From a virus: DNA of 62,534 nucleotides. The notes beneath the pieces are model-generated. The model did no database searches, had not been told where the DNA came from, and saw nothing but the letters and a program-made list of their open reading frames with translations. The position numbers were made by a program, and so were the translations under genes. The stretch is taken from IMG/VR virus record IMGVR_UViG_3300042468_001259, positions 1 to 62,534 of that record; one strand, 5' to 3'. This document shows, one piece after another, positions 7,871 through 16,109 of the stretch; the stretch's first letter is position 1; each line of letters starts with the position of its first letter.

Positions 7871-9100
7871 ATGAGAAATCCTCTTGATGTCATGGGCACG
7901 CCTGAAAAGGTTGCTTCGTACGACAAGCTAGATGTTTATCTTGAACCGTTCATTCGAGATAATTTTTCAGTAGATAGCCAGATCTTTACGATGCCTGCCT
8001 GTTCTGGAGAGCAGGAAAGAGAAAGAATTCTAGATAGGATTCTCAGGCTCGAAAAAGATCGTGGCGAATCAAAGCTGAAGCTCCACACGTTCGACTATGA
8101 ATATCTCAAGGAAGATACAGGGATAGGAGAGTATCCAGAACGATTATGGGAGCACCATGTAGGCGACATATTCCATTCATTGTTAAAGAAAGGATTTGTC
8201 GAGAAACCCACCTTTGCCTGGTTTGATTTAACAGGACCACTAACAGATGGTAACCTGAGTAATATTCAAGCCTGCATCACCAAATTGTGTTCAGTGAACA
8301 GTTTTATAGCAATCACACTTGCTGTGCATGCTGTTCAAGGAATACAACCAACCAGCAAGGCTGCAGTTGCTTATAGTTTAAATTGTCTTAGCATCGAGGA
8401 TAAAATCGAGATGACAAGCCAGTTGCTTATAGACGAGGTAGCGCAGCATAACAAAGCTCTAGTGGAGAAGTTCGTCTTTTCCTATAGAAAGAAAATAACT
8501 ACGTTCTGTGTATTCGGATATGTAGTCACCCAACCCAAACAAAAAATGCTAGAAACAACGTTTGAGAGATCAGTAAGTCAGCAAGAAAGTCATAACCCTA
8601 TGGAAGGTTTGATGCTTCTTGAAAAAGCTGTCGAGGGCATGAAGATTCTGAGAGGCAAGCGCGAAGAATTGCTCTCGGAAATTGCAAAGATCGACGAGCA
8701 GTTGACAAAATACACAGGCCTGCTTGGAAGCATGCAGGCTCTTGTGGGTGTGAGTGTGCCGGTAACTGCACAGCAAACCAATCCAGTCAACGAGCGTTGC
8801 TCTGCCCTCGAGCGTGAGATTCTTGGTGCTTTTGTGGATACAGATTCACAGAACTATCACAGTATTCTGCTCACCAAAGAGGATATCATCGAGCAGCGCG
8901 ACATCAGTCCTCAGCAGCTGAATAGTTGGACATACACAACCAACAAGAAAAAGCGTTTGATCGAGAAGATCGGCAACAAGTATAAGCTCACCGCCAAAGG
9001 GTGCAAGTTTATCAAGGAGCAGGATATTTCTCCAGCAAACACAGAGAGCTTCACAGCAACCACAACTTCAGTGACAACCGCAGTAACAACCCAAGCATAA
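7871..9100 (+). CDS. Hypothetical protein: possible MTase-like N-terminus, coiled coil, winged-helix C-terminus
   Basis: 409 aa, ATG 11 nt after tRNA-Arg. Residues 20-230 have the look of an alpha/beta enzyme related to class I methyltransferases (LKLHTFDYEYL, FAWFDLTGPLT, FIAITLAVHAV and a late FCVFGYVV strand), but no clear glycine-rich SAM motif is seen. Residues 250-285 form a coiled coil (LEKAVEGMKILRGKREELL). Residues 305-385 resemble a winged helix (LTKEDIIEQRDISPQQLNSW, then KLTAKGCKFI). A tail of Thr/Ala follows. The layout suits a DNA-associated or regulatory protein; the methyltransferase idea is weak. Confidence 0.65.
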   Translation: MRNPLDVMGTPEKVASYDKLDVYLEPFIRDNFSVDSQIFTMPACSGEQERERILDRILRLEKDRGESKLKLHTFDYEYLKEDTGIGEYPERLWEHHVGDIFHSLLKKGFVEKPTFAWFDLTGPLTDGNLSNIQACITKLCSVNSFIAITLAVHAVQGIQPTSKAAVAYSLNCLSIEDKIEMTSQLLIDEVAQHNKALVEKFVFSYRKKITTFCVFGYVVTQPKQKMLETTFERSVSQQESHNPMEGLMLLEKAVEGMKILRGKREELLSEIAKIDEQLTKYTGLLGSMQALVGVSVPVTAQQTNPVNERCSALEREILGAFVDTDSQNYHSILLTKEDIIEQRDISPQQLNSWTYTTNKKKRLIEKIGNKYKLTAKGCKFIKEQDISPANTESFTATTTSVTTAVTTQA

Positions 9101-9107
9101 CAAACCT

Positions 9108-9305
9108 ATGGCCAACAAATCGAGCAAAGTCAAAAACGAGATCCATCGCAAAGAACTGAAGAAGACGATGGGCGGCAAACCAGTCAATCCGAACTTCTAT
9201 ATCGTGGGTCCTGATGGAGTAAGGAAAAAGAATCCGGATGTTCTCAAGAGCGGTCCCCGTCGAGGCGTAACAGCCAAGACTAAAAAGGGAAACAAGGAGG
9301 ACTAG
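9108..9305 (+). CDS. Small basic protein
   Basis: 65 aa, very rich in Lys and Arg (MANKSSKVKNEIHRKELKK and a GPRRGVTAKTKKGN tail), start 7 nt after the previous stop. The composition suggests nucleic-acid binding, but no fold is recognised. A strong terminator follows directly, so this is the last gene of the transcription unit that starts at the tRNA cluster. Confidence 0.65.
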   Translation: MANKSSKVKNEIHRKELKKTMGGKPVNPNFYIVGPDGVRKKNPDVLKSGPRRGVTAKTKKGNKED

Positions 9306-9323
9306 ACCTTCCCCCAAAAACAG

Positions 9324-9364
9324 CCCTCGTCCCGAGCAATCGGGGCGGGGGTTTTCCTTTTTTT
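9324..9364 (+). terminator. Rho-independent terminator
   Basis: A 12-bp GC-rich stem (CCCTCGTCCCGA with TCGGGGCGGGGG, two G-U pairs, one near the foot and one mid-stem) with a 4-nt AGCA loop, followed by TTTTCCTTTTTTT. It ends the unit containing the tRNAs and the 65-aa gene. Confidence 0.9.
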
Positions 9365-9373
9365 AGGTATTGA

Positions 9374-9386
9374 CCCCCCCCCCCCC
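9374..9386 (+). repeat. Poly-C tract (13 C)
   Basis: An uninterrupted run of 13 cytosines between the terminator and the next promoter. Such a run is rare in an AT-rich phage. It lies 20 nt upstream of a GATAAT -10 box, so length changes could alter promoter spacing; an assembly or sequencing length error is also possible. Confidence 0.85.
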
Positions 9387-9394
9387 AACTTCGC

Positions 9395-9412
9395 GGTTAT
9401 TTTTGGGATAAT
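9395..9412 (+). promoter_or_regulatory. Extended -10 promoter
   Basis: TGG (9404-9406) followed by GATAAT (9407-9412), preceded by GGTTATTT as at the tRNA-cluster promoter. It would give a leader of about 35 nt before ATG 9453. Confidence 0.6.
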
Positions 9413-9452
9413 ACATTGAAACGTAATACTGCGTCTCATTTTTACCATACCC

Positions 9453-9725
9453 ATGAGAACAAGAACGCTATACATGGCAGCCGCAATCGCGCTGCTTTTT
9501 GTTTGTTTTGATGTCAGCACCAGCCTCTTCTTCTACAGAAGAGACTCGCACAAAGACTTTGAGAGAATCAAAGAACTTACTGTGAGTTTCACTAGAGAGC
9601 AGGCAAAGGCTGAAGAATTGACAGCTAGAGTAGCAGAACTTGAGGAGCAGCTAGAGCAGTGCAACGTTGCATTGTTGAAGAGCAAGTATAAACCCACGAA
9701 AAAACTAGACCCCTGTAAACTATGA
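9453..9725 (+). CDS. Membrane-anchored coiled-coil protein, candidate i-spanin
   Basis: 90 aa. One N-terminal hydrophobic segment at 6-28 (LYMAAAIALLFVCFDVSTSL) is followed by a basic stretch and a coiled coil at 35-78 (FERIKELTVSF, EELTARVAELEEQLEQCN). One N-terminal membrane helix plus a periplasmic coiled coil is the layout of Rz-type inner-membrane spanins, which help disrupt the outer membrane at lysis. The size is at the short end for that family and no o-spanin lipoprotein was found nearby, so this is a layout-based guess. ATGA overlap with the next gene. Confidence 0.65.
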   Translation: MRTRTLYMAAAIALLFVCFDVSTSLFFYRRDSHKDFERIKELTVSFTREQAKAEELTARVAELEEQLEQCNVALLKSKYKPTKKLDPCKL

Positions 9726-10354
9726 AAGTTAATAACCTCGAAGTAACGTTGTTGGATTATGATCATACTGGTACCGCAATCGGAGGATTGTTCGAGCCTT
9801 TTGATACTATTAAGGAAGCGCAGGCTTACCTGGTAGGTCTCAGAGCAATGAATGCGAACTTTGATGAGGTGAGAGTAGACGTCAGATTCTTCTATAGAAG
9901 CGAAGTGACTCTTACTTCAGATGTGATTGGTTGCATGCTGCGTCAGCTGGATCTTCTGGCCGAGGCCGAGATAAACGAGGAAAGCTCTGAAGCGAAACTC
10001 ATCAAAGCCTTCACGAACTCGAAGGCTGAGGCTCCGAAGAAAGAGAACAAGCCTCTGGAAAAGCCGAAAACTGACGAAAAGCCGAGGGCTGTAGAAAAGC
10101 CTTTGCCTGAGTGGCCCTCCTATATGGAGCAGCTCGAGATTTCGATAGCTGAAATTAAAGAGTGTCTTCTTAAAGAGGATGCTGTGAAATTCACTCCGAA
10201 ATATTGTCAGGCCAGGGTGGATGCCTGGAAAGATAGCCTTGCCTGGATGGAAAAAGAGCTCGATGTGCAGAAGCACGAGGAGGACCTCAAAGCTTTGTTG
10301 AAGTTTGAGGAAGAGGAGAGAAAGAGGGAACAGGAAGCCGCAGGCTATTGGTAG
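9722..10354 (+). CDS. Hypothetical protein with charged linker and helical C-terminus
   Basis: 210 aa, starting in an ATGA overlap with the candidate spanin gene. Residues 1-80 look like a small alpha/beta domain (NLEVTLLDYDHTGTAIGG onwards). Residues 95-130 are a Lys/Pro/Glu-rich disordered linker. Residues 135-208 are strongly helical and charged (EEDLKALLKFEEEERKREQE). No family is recognised. A terminator follows within 30 nt. Confidence 0.7.
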   Translation: MKVNNLEVTLLDYDHTGTAIGGLFEPFDTIKEAQAYLVGLRAMNANFDEVRVDVRFFYRSEVTLTSDVIGCMLRQLDLLAEAEINEESSEAKLIKAFTNSKAEAPKKENKPLEKPKTDEKPRAVEKPLPEWPSYMEQLEISIAEIKECLLKEDAVKFTPKYCQARVDAWKDSLAWMEKELDVQKHEEDLKALLKFEEEERKREQEAAGYW

Positions 10355-10384
10355 TAGCCCTATCAGGAAGAAAAGGCGAGAAAG

Positions 10385-10410
10385 AGGACTCAGAAATGAG
10401 TCCTTTTTTT
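10385..10410 (+). terminator. Rho-independent terminator
   Basis: Stem AGGACTC/GAGTCCT with a 6-nt loop and a run of seven T. It closes the 9453-10354 pair and is followed by AGCTATCAG, a sequence nearly repeated after the terminator at 61673. Confidence 0.85.
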
Positions 10411-10436
10411 AGCTATCAGCCAGTTAAAATACACTA

Positions 10437-10449
10437 TATAATATCTGTA
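10437..10449 (+). promoter_or_regulatory. -10 box placed for a leaderless transcript
   Basis: TATAAT at 10437-10442 is followed after exactly 6 nt by the ATG of the next gene, so transcription would start at or next to the A of ATG. No -35 box is recognisable. The same spacing is seen at 61735 and, on the minus strand, at 16109. Confidence 0.6.
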
Positions 10450-10967
10450 TGAACCCTGAATTTAAAAACAACATCATTAGCTTTATTAAAAAAGCAAACA
10501 CTCTTCCTGCAGCTCAGATAAGCTCAGAACTAAAACAGAAGGCCATGGATATCATACGGTCGAAAGCAACAGGGTTCAGAACTGGAGGAGCAGCTGTGGG
10601 AGGAACTGCAGGAGCACTGGCTGGAGGAATAGGGGGTGTGATCGATCCAGACACTCGTATAGATCCTAGAACAGGACAGAAGATCAGGAAAAGCAGACTT
10701 TCATCTGCCCTAAGAGGAGCCACGGCCGGAGGATTGGTTGGAGCAGGCATAGGAGCATTTTCAGGACATCTTGCAAGAGAAAGAGCAATCAATAGCTACT
10801 ATCAGCATGACCTCGCTCCTGAGATGCTTGGAAGAATACACAGTAATCCTCAGGTACCTTTAAACAAACTAGAGCAGATCATGCTGAATGATTTTAAAAA
10901 TAAAAAAATAGATTTTGCAGATCATGCTAAGAGAATGATGGAGAGAAGGAGGAGTGGAGAGATCTAA
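10449..10967 (+). CDS. Glycine-zipper membrane protein with cargo-like N-terminal motif
   Basis: 172 aa. Residues 9-20 (ISFIKKANTLPA) carry the hydrophobic-x-K-x-A motif shared with other proteins of this block. Residues 45-66 (GGAAVGGTAGALAGGIGGVI) and 91-104 (ATAGGLVGAGIGAF) are glycine-zipper segments likely to insert in a membrane, as in some phage DNA-ejection proteins. The rest is polar and basic. A role as an ejected or inner virion membrane protein is inferred from the motif and the glycine zippers; no family name can be given. Confidence 0.7.
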   Translation: MNPEFKNNIISFIKKANTLPAAQISSELKQKAMDIIRSKATGFRTGGAAVGGTAGALAGGIGGVIDPDTRIDPRTGQKIRKSRLSSALRGATAGGLVGAGIGAFSGHLARERAINSYYQHDLAPEMLGRIHSNPQVPLNKLEQIMLNDFKNKKIDFADHAKRMMERRRSGEI

Positions 10968-11021
10968 TTGTCCTGTTTCTGCACAATTTAAACATTTTTT
11001 GTCTTAGAATAGGCAAATACA

Positions 11022-11038
11022 TCACAAAAAATAAAAAT
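11022..11038 (+). promoter_or_regulatory. Second copy of the A-rich leader
   Basis: TCACAAAAAATAAAAAT identical to 5102-5118, ending 1 nt before the ATG at 11040. No Shine-Dalgarno is present. Confidence 0.4.
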
Positions 11039-11039
11039 T

Positions 11040-13922
11040 ATGCATTCTATAAGAGAGCTATTTGAAAAGATCGCCCTTGCTCATTCAGTGTCTCCGAGTG
11101 TTCCTGGTATGGTGGCACAGAATCATCTGGGGGTATTGCCTCAGCAGGTAGGTGTGCCTGTAGCTCGAGGCAACCCAATGACCACGTCATTTAGCGTAGC
11201 AGACAAAAACTTCAAACCTGTACAGAGTCCCACAGTTCCTCAACAAGGAGCACCAAAACCTCAAGCACCTCCAAGCAATCAGCCGCCTCCTGCTCCTCAG
11301 CTGAGTGGCACTAATGCATATAGATCAGCAGCTACTCAACCCATCAGAACACCAAGCAGAAAGACTGCAGAGTATAGAAGAAGCACAGGGATTATAGATG
11401 TGAATGGTGAGGAGTATACAAATCCCGAAGACCTGGAGCTGCTGGGCAAGCTTGGTTATGATCTGGATATTGAGGAATACACTGGATTGGAGAAAAGCGC
11501 CGAAGTACTAGACATATACTCGTATATCGAGAAGGTGGCAGGGGTACCTAAAGAGGTGGCTAAGCTTATAGACAAGGGAGAAGCATTCAGTGGTGAATAT
11601 CTCAAGGATATGGGATATAGTGTGCCTGAAGGGTATGAGGTGAAAGGTGACTTGTGTTTTCCTGTTGAAAAAACAGAGCAGTCTTTTCAACAAACTGAAA
11701 AGAACGAAAAGCAGTCTGGTGAGCGGCCTGGTTTATGGGCAAATATTCATGCAAAAAGAAAGCGTGGAGAGAAAGCAGCTAAGCCTGGAGACGAGGATTA
11801 TCCAGACAAGAAACAATGGGATAAGCTGAGTAAAGAAGGAGCAGCTGATCCAAGTAAGACTATACTGGTTACAGGACACAGCGGAGCTGGTAAGAGCACA
11901 CTAGCTAAAGCGCTAGCAGAGAAATTAAATATTCCACTACATAGAGTAGATGCTCAGGAGAGCTGGGACAATCTAAGAGCAGATTTAGAGAGTAGACCTG
12001 ACTATGAAAGACTCGCTCTAACTCCAGGTTCCGCTGAGAATAAGCAGTATATCAAAGATATTCGAAAGATTGTAGGCAAGTCTCTGAAAGAGATGGAGGG
12101 TCCAGCTGTTCTTGAAGGTACACAGGTAACCACACTAGGACCAAGACAGCTCAAAAAATATATGGCTAATGTTCTTGTGGGTGGTGACGTTGAGCAGTCT
12201 ATAGCTCAGCGGTTGCAGCGTATGACAGACAAAGCAGCTAAAAAAGGAATAACCTTATCTCCTGAAGATCTAGATAGAAAAATGCTAGAGTCCAGAATGG
12301 TAGCTGACTCGTGGAGTCCAGGAATGGAGAAGTTTAAAAAGGTTCCTGGTGTAATTAATTATAATCACACAGAGCATGAGGTAGAGCCTTTGATAGAGCA
12401 GCTGCGTGCACTGATGAATAAACAAGCTGCTGCCGATCCGGCGCAATCTATTCTAGTCACAGGACACAGCGGAGCAGGAAAAACTACACTGGCGCAAACG
12501 ATAGCTGAAAAACTTGGTCTACCTTTGCATAGTGTGGATAAGCATCCTGAGTTTAAAGAATATGTTACTAAAGATGACCACGGACGCTGGCAAAAGTCGC
12601 TAACCCCAGGCACAGACGAGCACAAGTTCTATACAGACCTTGTACACAGAGCAAACAAGCACACTATAGATAACAGTCCTCCCGCTTCAATTATTGAGGG
12701 AGCTCAGTTAGGACATATGACTCCTGAAGAGCTCGCAAAATATAGAGCACATATTCTTGTGGGAGGAGATCCTGAGCAAAGTATAGCTCAAAGAATTGCT
12801 CGCTCAGCTAAAAAGAAAGGTGTCACATTTTCTCCAGAAGAAATTCTAGAAAAGCAAATGAAAGCGAGAGCGGTAGTAGACTTCTGGGAGCCTGGAATTG
12901 AGAAGTTCAGGAAGCTTCCAGGGGTTATCAACTATAATCATACAGAGCATCAGATAGAACCTCTAATTTCTCAGCTGCGTGCACTAATGAGCAAACAAGC
13001 AGCTTCTGCAGCCAGTCAAAGCAAACCTGTTACAGAACATAGTGAATCGATCACAGAGAAACAGGCAATGACTCTGTCGGCTAGTAAAAACATACTAAGA
13101 AACTTTAAAGCCTCTGGAGGTAAATTGCGTAGAGTTATGGGCACTTCAGAATACTCGCCTATTGAAAATATGATTCAAATAACTGGAAAATATAGAAAAG
13201 ACGGATTCTCCCCACTTGCGAAGTTCTGGCACGAATATGGACATTTTTTAGATAAAGATAAGGTACTGGAGGCATACAGGCAAATGACTACTCATCCTTC
13301 GGCTATGACACAAGAGCTTAAAACTAAAATGCCTGCAGTTTCACTACAACTAGAAAACACTGCAAATACGAATGCATTGAGAGAGATGCAACGGCTCGGA
13401 GTTCCTGAAGCTCTACAGCAAAAATACACACCTACTGCAAGTGCAGGATATAATACATACCGGACGGGGACTAATCTAATTGCACCATTACAGGATTTCA
13501 TACACACCGAAGGGCTCACACTTCCTCAAAGTCTAGATGTTAGCCTCCCTGACCACATGGCGGCTGTGCAAAAATTTAATCAGTCGGCTATGCCTATAAT
13601 GGCTCCCATAGGAAAATATATGTCACAAACTCTTGAGAAAATTTCTCCAGAGTTTGATCCATTTAAAATGGTTGGCCGTCCACTATCTAAAAATTTACGG
13701 AAAAATAACCCTGGGTTTGATAAATCATTTAGAGAATACCACGGTAAGTTCAAAGAACCTTTGAGCTTACCATATGCCGGACCTCCACAAGCAAATGTAA
13801 AGCAAGGGTCAGGCAGATGCTGGGAAGGCTATGAACCTGTTCCTGGAAAAGAAGCATATAGTGAGGATAGTTGCAGACCAAAAACTGAAAAGAAAAAGCC
13901 TAACGCAGACAAAGAGAAATAA
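11040..13922 (+). CDS. Multidomain virion-like protein: two tandem P-loop kinase domains and a HEYGH metallopeptidase motif
   Basis: 960 aa. N-terminal 110 residues are Pro/Gln-rich after a LFEKIALAHS motif. Residues 145-180 hold two more hydrophobic-x-K-x-A motifs. Two tandem domains of about 195 residues follow, each opening with AADP and then ILVTGHSGAGK[ST]T (P-loops near 280 and 474) and a Walker-B-like [VI][LI]EG[TA]Q; they resemble zeta-toxin/AAA_33-type small-molecule kinases and are clearly a duplication. Residues 731-735 are HEYGH followed by FLD, an HExxH zinc-peptidase motif. The C-terminus has GRCWEGYEPVPG and a second Cys (SEDSC), a short Cys-Trp-Gly-Tyr tail. Substrates are unknown; packaging in the capsid is inferred. 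Confidence 0.8.
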   Translation: MHSIRELFEKIALAHSVSPSVPGMVAQNHLGVLPQQVGVPVARGNPMTTSFSVADKNFKPVQSPTVPQQGAPKPQAPPSNQPPPAPQLSGTNAYRSAATQPIRTPSRKTAEYRRSTGIIDVNGEEYTNPEDLELLGKLGYDLDIEEYTGLEKSAEVLDIYSYIEKVAGVPKEVAKLIDKGEAFSGEYLKDMGYSVPEGYEVKGDLCFPVEKTEQSFQQTEKNEKQSGERPGLWANIHAKRKRGEKAAKPGDEDYPDKKQWDKLSKEGAADPSKTILVTGHSGAGKSTLAKALAEKLNIPLHRVDAQESWDNLRADLESRPDYERLALTPGSAENKQYIKDIRKIVGKSLKEMEGPAVLEGTQVTTLGPRQLKKYMANVLVGGDVEQSIAQRLQRMTDKAAKKGITLSPEDLDRKMLESRMVADSWSPGMEKFKKVPGVINYNHTEHEVEPLIEQLRALMNKQAAADPAQSILVTGHSGAGKTTLAQTIAEKLGLPLHSVDKHPEFKEYVTKDDHGRWQKSLTPGTDEHKFYTDLVHRANKHTIDNSPPASIIEGAQLGHMTPEELAKYRAHILVGGDPEQSIAQRIARSAKKKGVTFSPEEILEKQMKARAVVDFWEPGIEKFRKLPGVINYNHTEHQIEPLISQLRALMSKQAASAASQSKPVTEHSESITEKQAMTLSASKNILRNFKASGGKLRRVMGTSEYSPIENMIQITGKYRKDGFSPLAKFWHEYGHFLDKDKVLEAYRQMTTHPSAMTQELKTKMPAVSLQLENTANTNALREMQRLGVPEALQQKYTPTASAGYNTYRTGTNLIAPLQDFIHTEGLTLPQSLDVSLPDHMAAVQKFNQSAMPIMAPIGKYMSQTLEKISPEFDPFKMVGRPLSKNLRKNNPGFDKSFREYHGKFKEPLSLPYAGPPQANVKQGSGRCWEGYEPVPGKEAYSEDSCRPKTEKKKPNADKEK

Positions 13923-13923
13923 T

Positions 13924-14298
13924 ATGAATCAAAACAACCTAAAAGAGTACGGTATAGATGTAGGTTTACTCATGAGTGGGTTGTTTGGCGCTATATTGCT
14001 TACAAGTAAGGATACAGCGGTAAACTTAACAAGAACAATATCTAGTTTAATAGGAGGAGCAGCCAGCGCTAACTATCTAACTCCTATTGTGGTTAACGTA
14101 ACAAAGTTAGACAATACACACTACCACTATGGAATAGCTTTTCTGCTTGGTTTCCTTGGACTGAGAGGCATCGAATATTTTAGTCGAAAAATCATTCCAG
14201 AGTCTGCGCACAAAGAGCTGCATGAAAGTGCACAAAAGACAGCCTATTCTTACAGAAGAAGAAAGCCCAGGAAAAGAAATGTACCAAGGATAGACTAA
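13924..14298 (+). CDS. Holin-like membrane protein
   Basis: 124 aa from ATG 13924 in a TAATATG junction; a longer frame opening at 13831 lies inside the previous gene and is rejected. Hydrophobic segments at about 13-27 (LLMSGLFGAILL), 36-55 (ISSLIGGAASANYLTPIVV) and 72-87 (YGIAFLLGFLGLRGIEYF), then a very basic tail (RRRKPRKRN). This layout and the central SANYLTP/LGFLGLRG pattern match small phage holins, which form the lethal membrane lesion. No endolysin is next to it, so the lysis role is inference. Confidence 0.7.
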   Translation: MNQNNLKEYGIDVGLLMSGLFGAILLTSKDTAVNLTRTISSLIGGAASANYLTPIVVNVTKLDNTHYHYGIAFLLGFLGLRGIEYFSRKIIPESAHKELHESAQKTAYSYRRRKPRKRNVPRID

Positions 14299-14299
14299 T

Positions 14300-14665
14300 A
14301 TGATTACAGAGACCACCATCAATGCCGTTGCCAATATAACCACGTCCCTTTCTGCTCTTGGACTGCTCATTCACATATTCGGTGATCCTGATAATCCTGT
14401 CTGGGATAATAGCGTGAAGGCCTGGCTTGCTAAAGGAGGACTATCTATTGTGATTTGCGGAGCTTCGGCGAATGTACTCACTCTTAGCGCACCTCCAGTT
14501 ACAGAAGTGATTTTAAATGTTGGAATCAGCGTTACTTTTTTCTGGCTTAGCTGGTGGCAGTGGGAGCTTTTTAAGGAAATGCAAGAGAAAGCAGCAGGCA
14601 AGAAAAAGAGAGCAGTTATAAGAAAACCGAAGAGCAGAACAGCTAAACCCAAAACATACAAATAA
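14300..14665 (+). CDS. Second holin-like membrane protein
   Basis: 121 aa, TAATATG junction with the previous gene. Hydrophobic segments at about 12-28, 44-64 (AKGGLSIVICGASANVLTL) and 70-88 (ILNVGISVTFFWLSWWQW), then a basic tail rich in Lys and Arg. Same size, topology and tail as its neighbour but no clear sequence identity, so it may be a holin/antiholin pair or two subunits of one complex. No conserved family is recognised. Confidence 0.65.
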   Translation: MITETTINAVANITTSLSALGLLIHIFGDPDNPVWDNSVKAWLAKGGLSIVICGASANVLTLSAPPVTEVILNVGISVTFFWLSWWQWELFKEMQEKAAGKKKRAVIRKPKSRTAKPKTYK

Positions 14666-14666
14666 T

Positions 14667-15938
14667 ATGAACAGACGTGAATTTCTATACACAGGATTGT
14701 TTGGTGGACTAGGCTTGAGTCTGGGAGACGTGCTTAAACTACAGGCAGAGTCTGCAACAGTTCCAAAGGCTAGCTCGGTTATTCATATATTTCTTCCTGG
14801 CGGAGCAGCCGCACAGGAAACATGGGATCCAAAAATAAACGCTCCTTCTGAGTATAGAGGACCTCTAAAATCTGTAGCCACAAGCATCCCAGGAATACAT
14901 TTCTCTGAGCATCTGTCCAAAACAGCTAGAATTGCGGACAAGCTGACTGTTGTACGTTCGATGACCCACGGCGAAGCTGCGCATGAGCGAGGAGTAACTA
15001 GTATGTTTACAGGTTACAAGCCCTCTCCTGCTATAACCTATCCATCTTTTGGTTCTGTAATATCTCAACAGCAGGGAGGAAGAAACAGCCTGCCTGCATA
15101 TGTCTGTATACCTCAAAAGATGGAGAATAACGGCACAGATGCTCTTGGCGCAGGCTTCTTGCCCACAGCATACGGACCATTCAGTCTGGGAAGCGATCCT
15201 GCAGCCGAGGGATTCAAGGTAAGAGATCTTTCATCAAACGTATCGGAAGAGCGCTTTGACAGAAGAAGGTCCATACTCGATACAGTGGACAGTCATTTCA
15301 GGTATCTAGAAAAGAGCGACTCTTTGTCTGCTATGGATACTTTCTATCAGCAGGCATATGACCTTATAGCTTCTCCAAAAGCCAGAGAGGCCTTTGCAAT
15401 AGATCGTGAGACTCAGGCTATGCGAGATGCTTATGGAAGAAACCAGGCAGGTCAGCGACTTCTTATGGCCAGAAGAATGGTAGAGGCAGGGGTTAGATAT
15501 GTGTCTGTTACCTACGGCGGCTGGGACATGCACACAACAATAGGCAACGGCATAAGCAAGGCTCTACCTGCTTTTGACCAGGCCTACTCCACCTTGATAA
15601 CTGATCTCGAACAGAGAGGCATGCTAGACTCTACACTGGTGATGATCAGTTCTGAATTTGGACGCACTCCAAAGATCAACAAAGATGCAGGTAGAGATCA
15701 CTGGCCTAGAGTGTTCTCTGTTGTTTTTGCAGGAGGAGGCTTCAAAAAAGGACTAGTGTATGGTCAGTCTAGCGTCACAGGAGATGATGTTGATGAGAAG
15801 CCTGTAACAGTAGAGAATCTCGCTGCCACACTATACCATCAGATAGGCATCAACCCTGAAGGTACTCTTGAAGGAGGAGGCGGAAGGCCTGTAAAAATCG
15901 TGTATAACGGAAGTGTTATGCACGACCTGCTCACCTAG
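14667..15938 (+). CDS. DUF1501 protein with Tat signal (copy 1)
   Basis: 423 aa. Begins MNRREFLYTGLFGGLGLSLG, a twin-arginine export signal. The DUF1501 fold belongs to the alkaline phosphatase/sulfatase superfamily and its hallmark blocks are all present: IHIFLPGGAAAQETWDPK (39-56), GGWDMH (284-289), SEFGRTP (329-335), GRDHWP (342-347) and the C-terminal NLAATLYHQIGI. Copies are numerous in Planctomycetes and Verrucomicrobia; the biochemical activity of the family is unproven. It follows two holin-like genes with TAATATG spacing. Tat export means it acts outside the host cytoplasm. Presence in a phage points to acquisition from a planctomycete-like host. Confidence 0.9.
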   Translation: MNRREFLYTGLFGGLGLSLGDVLKLQAESATVPKASSVIHIFLPGGAAAQETWDPKINAPSEYRGPLKSVATSIPGIHFSEHLSKTARIADKLTVVRSMTHGEAAHERGVTSMFTGYKPSPAITYPSFGSVISQQQGGRNSLPAYVCIPQKMENNGTDALGAGFLPTAYGPFSLGSDPAAEGFKVRDLSSNVSEERFDRRRSILDTVDSHFRYLEKSDSLSAMDTFYQQAYDLIASPKAREAFAIDRETQAMRDAYGRNQAGQRLLMARRMVEAGVRYVSVTYGGWDMHTTIGNGISKALPAFDQAYSTLITDLEQRGMLDSTLVMISSEFGRTPKINKDAGRDHWPRVFSVVFAGGGFKKGLVYGQSSVTGDDVDEKPVTVENLAATLYHQIGINPEGTLEGGGGRPVKIVYNGSVMHDLLT

Positions 15939-16097
15939 TCACCAGTGGCGTATTATTCCAGCAACGATGAAGATGTTGGTGATTATATAGCAAAAAATAA
16001 TTAAAGTTCTTATTATTGCTATTTGATCTGCAATTTCATTGTCTTTGTGAGACTTTTCGCCAATTGCCTTGGACCATATATACCAGATACGTTTCAT
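15939..16097 (-). CDS. 52-aa antisense membrane protein
   Basis: A short minus-strand gene in the gap between the two DUF1501 genes. ATG at 16095-16097, stop at 15939-15941. Sequence starts MKRIWYIWSKAIGEKSHKDN, then EIADQIAIIRT, a membrane helix (LIIFCYIITNIFIVAGII) and the end RHW. This pattern (W..KA.GEK, iRT, membrane helix, RHW) matches a small conserved protein I recall from large T4-like cyanophages and other big phages; this recollection could not be checked. A TATAAT box on the minus strand lies 6 nt before the ATG. It is the only minus-strand gene to the right of 3344. Function unknown. Confidence 0.75.
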   Translation of the reverse strand: MKRIWYIWSKAIGEKSHKDNEIADQIAIIRTLIIFCYIITNIFIVAGIIRHW

Positions 16098-16103
16098 AAG
16101 TAG

Positions 16104-16109
16104 ATTATA
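16104..16109 (-). promoter_or_regulatory. -10 box for the antisense 52-aa gene
   Basis: TATAAT on the minus strand, 6 nt before the ATG at 16097, preceded by GGTTTG. The spacing would give a leaderless transcript, as at 10437 and 61735. Confidence 0.55.

Noticed and set aside
10966-10988. AATTGT/ACAATT hairpin after the gene at 10449
   Set aside because: Only 6 AT-rich base pairs with an 11-nt loop; too weak to call as a terminator.
13831-13923. Longer start for the holin-like gene at 13924
   Set aside because: It lies inside the end of the 960-aa protein gene; the TAATATG junction at 13920 supports 13924.
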